The position numbers and the translations under genes are program-made. From RGIG1995 sp045126815 (GTDB taxonomy: Bacteria > Bacillota > Clostridia > Oscillospirales > CAG-272), in NCBI GenBank assembly GCA_045126815.1, contig JBGVPD010000071.1, positions 1-60,351 on the forward strand: a DNA stretch of 60,351 nt. Reading direction: 5' to 3'. Below the pieces are notes generated by a model that worked only from the letters and a program-made list of their open reading frames with translations, had not been told where the DNA came from and searched no databases. Positions within the stretch are counted from its first letter, which is position 1; every line of letters begins with the position of its first letter. Positions 56,550 through 60,351 of this stretch are shown here, piece by piece.

Positions 56550-56646
56550 TGTTGCAGTCAATGATGGTCATATATAAAACTTTTCTATAGAGTAAAAAAA
56601 TTAGTATAAGAAAAAGTTTAGTATATGACTATATGAGACCGCAACA
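56550..56646. repeat. Large compensated hairpin 3
   Basis: Outer arms TGTTGCAGTC and GACCGCAACA (one mismatch); inner arms ATGGTCATATA / TATATGACTAT with a G-T pair. The core is CTATAGAG plus TTAGTATAAG. It begins 4 nt after hairpin 2. Confidence 0.85.
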
Positions 56647-56681
56647 TATCACCCAAAACAATGAAATCTTATGCCGAATTA

Positions 56682-56710
56682 TTGATTTTTTCACGGAACT
56701 GTGATATGAT
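56682..56710 (+). promoter_or_regulatory. Promoter of the type I R-M operon
   Basis: TTGATT (56682-56687), 17-nt spacer, TATGAT (56705-56710), just after hairpin 3. Confidence 0.65.
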
Positions 56711-56738
56711 ATTGAATATACGATACGGAGGTGTCATT

Positions 56739-56963
56739 ATGGCTGTCAGTTATAAAAAACTTTTTCATATGATGATCGAGCAGGATGTGTCCAATGCACA
56801 ACTAATGCGTGAGGCAAACATATCTGCAAATATTATAACAAAACTAAAAAATGGTCAGTACATTGCCTTGGACAAGGTTGAAAGTATTTGCAATGCTATG
56901 AAATGTACACCGAATGACATATTGGAATTTGTACCGAATGCGGAGGGAACGAACAATGGCTGA
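56739..56963 (+). CDS. XRE-family HTH regulator
   Basis: A 74-residue Cro/CI-type protein, nearly all helix-turn-helix: KLFHMMIEQDVSNAQLMREA, ISANIITKLKNGQYIALDKV, then ESICNAMKCTPNDILEFV. This short HTH_26 type often controls type I R-M operons. ATG 56739 follows GGAGGTG; the upstream ATG at 56661 has no site. It overlaps hsdM by 8 nt, so it likely tunes the operon, perhaps at the hairpins or repeats upstream. Confidence 0.88.
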   Translation: MAVSYKKLFHMMIEQDVSNAQLMREANISANIITKLKNGQYIALDKVESICNAMKCTPNDILEFVPNAEGTNNG

Positions 56964-58533
56964 TATAAAGAGAGACCAGGAGCGGGACGAGTTATTCCGT
57001 ACCATATATAAAATAGCCACCGACCTGGTTCACGCAGGCCACGTAGCGGAATGGGATTTCAAGTCTTATGTTCTCGGTACAATGTTCTACCGCTATATCT
57101 CCGAGAATTTCACCGCTTACATAAATGCCGGTGAACACGCAGCCGGAAACACCGATTTTGATTATGCAAAAATGTCGGATGAGGATGCAGAGCCTGCCCG
57201 TGATGGACTTGTGCAGGAAAAAGGCTTCTTTATTCTGCCCTCTGAACTGTTCTGCAACGTACGCGTCCGTGCCGACAAGGATGAAAACCTCAATGAGACC
57301 TTGGAACGTGTATTTGCCCATATTGAGAGTAGTGCCGCCAGCGGTGATGCTGAGAGTGACTTTGCCGGTCTTTTTGATGATTTTGACGTTAATGCAAAAG
57401 CTATCGGTGAGACCGTTGCCAAGAGAAATAAAGTTCTTGCGGAATTGCTCCACGGTGTTGCCAGAATGCCTCTGTTTTCTACCGAAGGCATCAACCCCGA
57501 TCTGTTCGGTGATGCCTATGAATATCTAATGGGTATGTATGCCGCCAACGCAGGAAAAAAAGGTGGTCAGTATTTTACCCCGGCAGATGTATCCGAACTG
57601 CTTGCCCGTCTCGGCACCATCGGTAAAACACGCATCAACAAAGTATATGACCCCGCCTGTGGTTCCGGTTCGCTTCTGCTCAAGGTAGAAAAAGTTCTCG
57701 GCAAGGATAATATCGAGCGTGGTTTTTACGGTCAGGAGATCGACCTTACCACCTATAACCTTTGCCGTATCAATATGTTCCTCCATAACATTGAATTCGA
57801 TAAGTTCAATATCGTTCGTGAGGACACCCTGCTCACTCCTATGCATTGGGATGACCAGCCCTTTGAACTGATCGTTTCCAATCCACCTTTCTCCGTTCCG
57901 TGGGAAGGGGATAAGAATCCTCTCCTTATTAACGATCCTCGCTTCTCTCCGGCAGGTGTTCTTGCTCCTGCATCCAAGGGAGATATGGCTTTTATTATGC
58001 ACAGCCTTTCCTGGCTTGCCAATAACGGTGCTGCCGCTATCGTTTGTTTCCCCGGTATTATGTACCGTAGCGGTGCGGAGCAGAAGATCCGAAAATACCT
58101 GGTTGATAACAACTATGTGGATGCCATCATTCAGTTACCGTCCAATCTGTTCCTCAACGTCACAATTTCCGTTGACATTATGCTCCTGCGCAAAAACAAG
58201 ATCGACAACTCCATCCTTTTTGTAGACGCGTCCGGTGAGTTTGTCAAGGTAACAAAAAACAACCGTCTTTCCGAAGAGAATATCAGCCGCATCGTTTCCG
58301 CTGTTGCCGAAAGAAAGGATGTGGAGCATTTCTGCACCCTCGTATCGAATGATGTGGTCGGCAGCAAGGAGAATACCTATAACCTTTCTGTTTCCACTTA
58401 TGTAGAGGCAGAGGATACTCGTGAGAAAATCGATATCGTTCAACTGAATGCTGAAATCGCGGAGATCGTGGCTCGTGAGCAGGTTCTCCGTTCGGAGATT
58501 GATAAGATTATTGCGGAGATTGAAGGAGAATAA
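56956..58533 (+). CDS. hsdM: Type I restriction-modification methyltransferase subunit
   Basis: A 525-residue HsdM. An N-terminal helical domain starts at about RDELFRTIYKIATDLVHAG. The SAM motif I is VYDPACGSGSLLLKV (about residue 230), and the N6-adenine catalytic motif NPPF is in ELIVSNPPFSVPW (about 308). KGDMAFIMHSLSWL and IQLPSNLFLNVTISVDIM follow. A C-terminal coiled coil contacts HsdS. It methylates adenine in the bipartite target set by HsdS. ATG 56956 follows GGAGGGA. Base use is richer in G/C than in the core genes, fitting transfer. Confidence 0.95.
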   Translation: MADIKRDQERDELFRTIYKIATDLVHAGHVAEWDFKSYVLGTMFYRYISENFTAYINAGEHAAGNTDFDYAKMSDEDAEPARDGLVQEKGFFILPSELFCNVRVRADKDENLNETLERVFAHIESSAASGDAESDFAGLFDDFDVNAKAIGETVAKRNKVLAELLHGVARMPLFSTEGINPDLFGDAYEYLMGMYAANAGKKGGQYFTPADVSELLARLGTIGKTRINKVYDPACGSGSLLLKVEKVLGKDNIERGFYGQEIDLTTYNLCRINMFLHNIEFDKFNIVREDTLLTPMHWDDQPFELIVSNPPFSVPWEGDKNPLLINDPRFSPAGVLAPASKGDMAFIMHSLSWLANNGAAAIVCFPGIMYRSGAEQKIRKYLVDNNYVDAIIQLPSNLFLNVTISVDIMLLRKNKIDNSILFVDASGEFVKVTKNNRLSEENISRIVSAVAERKDVEHFCTLVSNDVVGSKENTYNLSVSTYVEAEDTREKIDIVQLNAEIAEIVAREQVLRSEIDKIIAEIEGE

Positions 58534-58534
58534 T

Positions 58535-59317
58535 ATGCCCCTTGTTCTAAAAAATCATACGGGAAATTTGTCGATATTAAAACACAATACACTCCCTATG
58601 ATAAAAACCGGAGAATTTGATTTTTATCGATGCATACAGTTTAGCGAGAACTTGTACGGAAAAACCGTCAGTGAATTGCATGCAGGGAATTTGCGTTTAA
58701 GCCGATCTGATAATCGTTATTCCAACTTGTTTCCCGGGCAGAAACTTTCATATTGGGCTGACAGTCCCAACACTGCGATGGCAGAAGCGAGAAAATGGGG
58801 AGCAAATAAGAATCTGCTGACTTTCTGGGCTTATGATGATGGAAGTAGTTTTATACCAACCGTATACCCGCCACTGGAACTGCAGATTATTGACGGAACA
58901 CAACTTGAGTTCAACAAAATACTAAAAAAGCTTGAAAAGCATGAGAGTTTAACAAAAGCAGATCGGGAGTTAATAGATGATATAGCATGTCAAGAACCCG
59001 ATTGTCTTGCGTATGAATCGGAAGCTCAAAAAGGTGGTACAAACTTCTTGTTTTTTGAACATGGATTCAAGAAGTTATCCATTAGAGAAGTTTGGCTAAG
59101 ACTGGGAGAACGTGTTGGACAAAATCATAACAAAATCGTTTGTGCTACTTCAAGCGATTATACGCCGCATCTTTCTTCTTACGGCAATATGTTTTTGCCC
59201 ATTGCGAGAATAGGCAATAGTTCTACATATACCGATTCAGATGAATATCACTTAAGGATGCAAGTGGTGATTGATAAGGCTGAGAGATTAGTAGGTGAAT
59301 ATAGTGACAAAACTTGA
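58535..59317 (+). CDS. RES-like domain protein within the R-M operon
   Basis: A 260-residue protein. The middle resembles a RES domain: LRLSRSDNRYSNLFPGQKLS, then LSYWADSPNTAMAEARKWG (cf. the RES pattern with TAxxE), and CLAYESEAQKGGTNFLFFEH (cf. the Ser-Gly-Gly-Asn loop). Candidate catalytic residues are an Arg near 54-61, Tyr 62, Glu 84 and Ser 162. RES proteins break down NAD+ and serve as toxins (for example MbcT, ParT). No antitoxin partner of the Xre-MbcA type is adjacent except the operon's own xre. It starts 1 nt after hsdM and overlaps hsdS by 14 nt. The family call is tentative. Confidence 0.6.
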   Translation: MPLVLKNHTGNLSILKHNTLPMIKTGEFDFYRCIQFSENLYGKTVSELHAGNLRLSRSDNRYSNLFPGQKLSYWADSPNTAMAEARKWGANKNLLTFWAYDDGSSFIPTVYPPLELQIIDGTQLEFNKILKKLEKHESLTKADRELIDDIACQEPDCLAYESEAQKGGTNFLFFEHGFKKLSIREVWLRLGERVGQNHNKIVCATSSDYTPHLSSYGNMFLPIARIGNSSTYTDSDEYHLRMQVVIDKAERLVGEYSDKT

Positions 59318-60351
59318 ACAACTGATAAACGAACTCTGCCCAAACGGAGTGGAACACGTTACATTAGGTTCTGTTTGTGAAATTGGCAAAGGTGTACAAT
59401 TTAATAAAGTTGATATGAATGATGAGGGAACGTATCCAGTAATCAATGGAGGCATTAACCCATCAGGATATATTGAACAATATAATCAAGTCGAAAACAC
59501 GATTACTATTTCACAGGGCGGTGCATCCGCTGGATATGTAAATTGGTTGACGGTAAAATTTTGGGCTGGAGCTCATTGTTATATTGTTAAACCGAGCTAT
59601 AAACTTCTCAACAGATACGCCTACCACTTCATTAAGTCTCAAGAATATAAACTTCAAGAATGTCAATACGGAGCTGGCATCCCAGCTTTGGCAAAATCAA
59701 CAGTTGCCGATTTATTAATCCCCGTACCTCCCCTTGAAGTACAGCGTGAAATTGTTCGTATACTGGACAATTTCACGGAGCTTACAGCGGAGCTTACAGC
59801 GGAGCTTACAGCGAGAAAAGATCAATATGCCTATTATCAAAATCTCCTGCTGTCACGCTCTGTCGGAGAAGAACATACTCTTTCCGATTGCTGTGTATCC
59901 ATAGCAGACGGCGACCATCAGCCCCCTCCTAAAGCTGATGAGGGAGTTCCGTTTATCACAATCTCCAATTTATCAGGAAACGGCATTGATTTCACAGATA
60001 CCAAATTCGTGCCACAGGAATATTACGATAGTCTTGATGACAAGCGACGTGCAAAAAAAGATGATATCTTATACTCCGTGGTTGGAACTTTCGGTATCCC
60101 TGTCCATATCACAGAGGACAAGCCGTTCATTTTCCAGCGGCATATTGCAATCCTGCGCCCCAATACAGAGATGATTGCACCACGATATTTATACCATGTA
60201 ATGAAAAGCGATGCCTTTTACAAAAAGGCCGATGCCGCCGCAATAGGCGCAGCACAGCGTACCATCAGCCTGACCGCGCTGAATCGCATGAAAATCACCG
60301 TGCCGAGTATGGATGTTCAAGAACGCCTTGTCCGTGTCCTCGACAACTTCG
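59304..60351 (+). CDS. hsdS: Type I restriction specificity subunit (partial)
   Basis: The first 349 codons of HsdS; it continues past the window end. GTG 59304 starts inside the RES-like gene. First target-recognition domain: about 1-140 (VTLGSVCEIGKGVQFNKVD). Central conserved region: about 140-185, with PPLEVQREIVRILDNFTE and the repeat ELTAELTAELTA. Second domain: from about 195 (TLSDCCVSIADGDHQPPP), followed by IGAAQRTISLTALNRMKI and VPSMDVQERLVRVLDNF. The two domains read the two halves of the DNA target; the central repeat sets their distance. hsdR is not seen and may lie outside. Confidence 0.92.
   Translation, partial: MTKLEQLINELCPNGVEHVTLGSVCEIGKGVQFNKVDMNDEGTYPVINGGINPSGYIEQYNQVENTITISQGGASAGYVNWLTVKFWAGAHCYIVKPSYKLLNRYAYHFIKSQEYKLQECQYGAGIPALAKSTVADLLIPVPPLEVQREIVRILDNFTELTAELTAELTARKDQYAYYQNLLLSRSVGEEHTLSDCCVSIADGDHQPPPKADEGVPFITISNLSGNGIDFTDTKFVPQEYYDSLDDKRRAKKDDILYSVVGTFGIPVHITEDKPFIFQRHIAILRPNTEMIAPRYLYHVMKSDAFYKKADAAAIGAAQRTISLTALNRMKITVPSMDVQERLVRVLDNF
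59778..59813 (+). repeat. Three perfect 12-bp repeats in hsdS
   Basis: GAGCTTACAGCG is repeated three times without change, coding ELTA x3 in the spacer helix between the two recognition domains. Confidence 0.97.

Noticed and set aside
56257..56646. Possible CRISPR array
   Set aside because: Only three repeats, each itself a ~90-nt hairpin, with unequal gaps (99 and 4 nt) and no cas genes.

Overview
The window is AT-rich, gene-dense DNA of a spore-forming Clostridia-type Firmicute, probably a gut or anaerobic Oscillospirales/Ruminococcaceae-like organism. The signs are a forespore sigma factor (SigG), cohesin and dockerin domains, strong AGGAGG-type ribosome binding sites, near-consensus SigA promoters with 17-nt spacers, and TPP and THF riboswitches. 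The genus cannot be fixed from sequence reading alone.

1-48.1 kb is mostly ordinary chromosome. In order it holds: a compensated hairpin array and a methyltransferase; a phosphatase, an AI-2E-type permease, a DUF1292 protein and a probable 6S RNA; an NfeD/SPFH membrane pair; ACP; a minus-strand operon (secreted cyclophilin, deoC, DUF554, DUF1461); a cell-surface pair made of a dockerin-tagged glucosaminidase and a membrane-anchored cohesin protein; a pantothenate uptake/kinase pair; a FeoA-FeoB fusion behind a DtxR-like operator; rpsB-tsf behind a possible pseudoknot leader; a TPP riboswitch and thiT; trmK/nif3; prfB; an orphan dockerin peptide; rpmB; a TerB/BrxD-like pair leading into alaS; a ricin-like/Big_2/C39-like exported protein; sigG; a YdjI/YdjG-like envelope module; rarA; a THF riboswitch with folT-folC; an Lrp regulator and ComEC.

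From tRNA-Ser (48.3 kb) to the window end the content is accessory. A 36-residue hydrophobic peptide precedes a 553-residue protein with a HEPN-like RNase motif. Next is a six-gene minus-strand mobile module (excisionase, lone HK97 capsid protein, HTH/zinc protein, SHOCT-like protein, two large serine recombinases). Then comes about 1 kb of structured non-coding DNA with 52-bp direct repeats and three compensated ~90-nt hairpins. Last is a type I restriction-modification operon (xre, hsdM, a RES-like gene, hsdS) that runs off the window. HsdS carries a perfect 3 x 12 bp repeat of the TAEL type, known elsewhere to change recognition spacing.

The most novel candidates are the RES-like gene inside the type I R-M operon together with the hairpin array upstream of it, the HEPN-like/small-peptide pair beside tRNA-Ser, the capsid-bearing recombinase module, the rpsB leader pseudoknot, and the minimal cohesin-dockerin system built around a peptidoglycan hydrolase. 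All assignments come from reading motifs; no database search was run.
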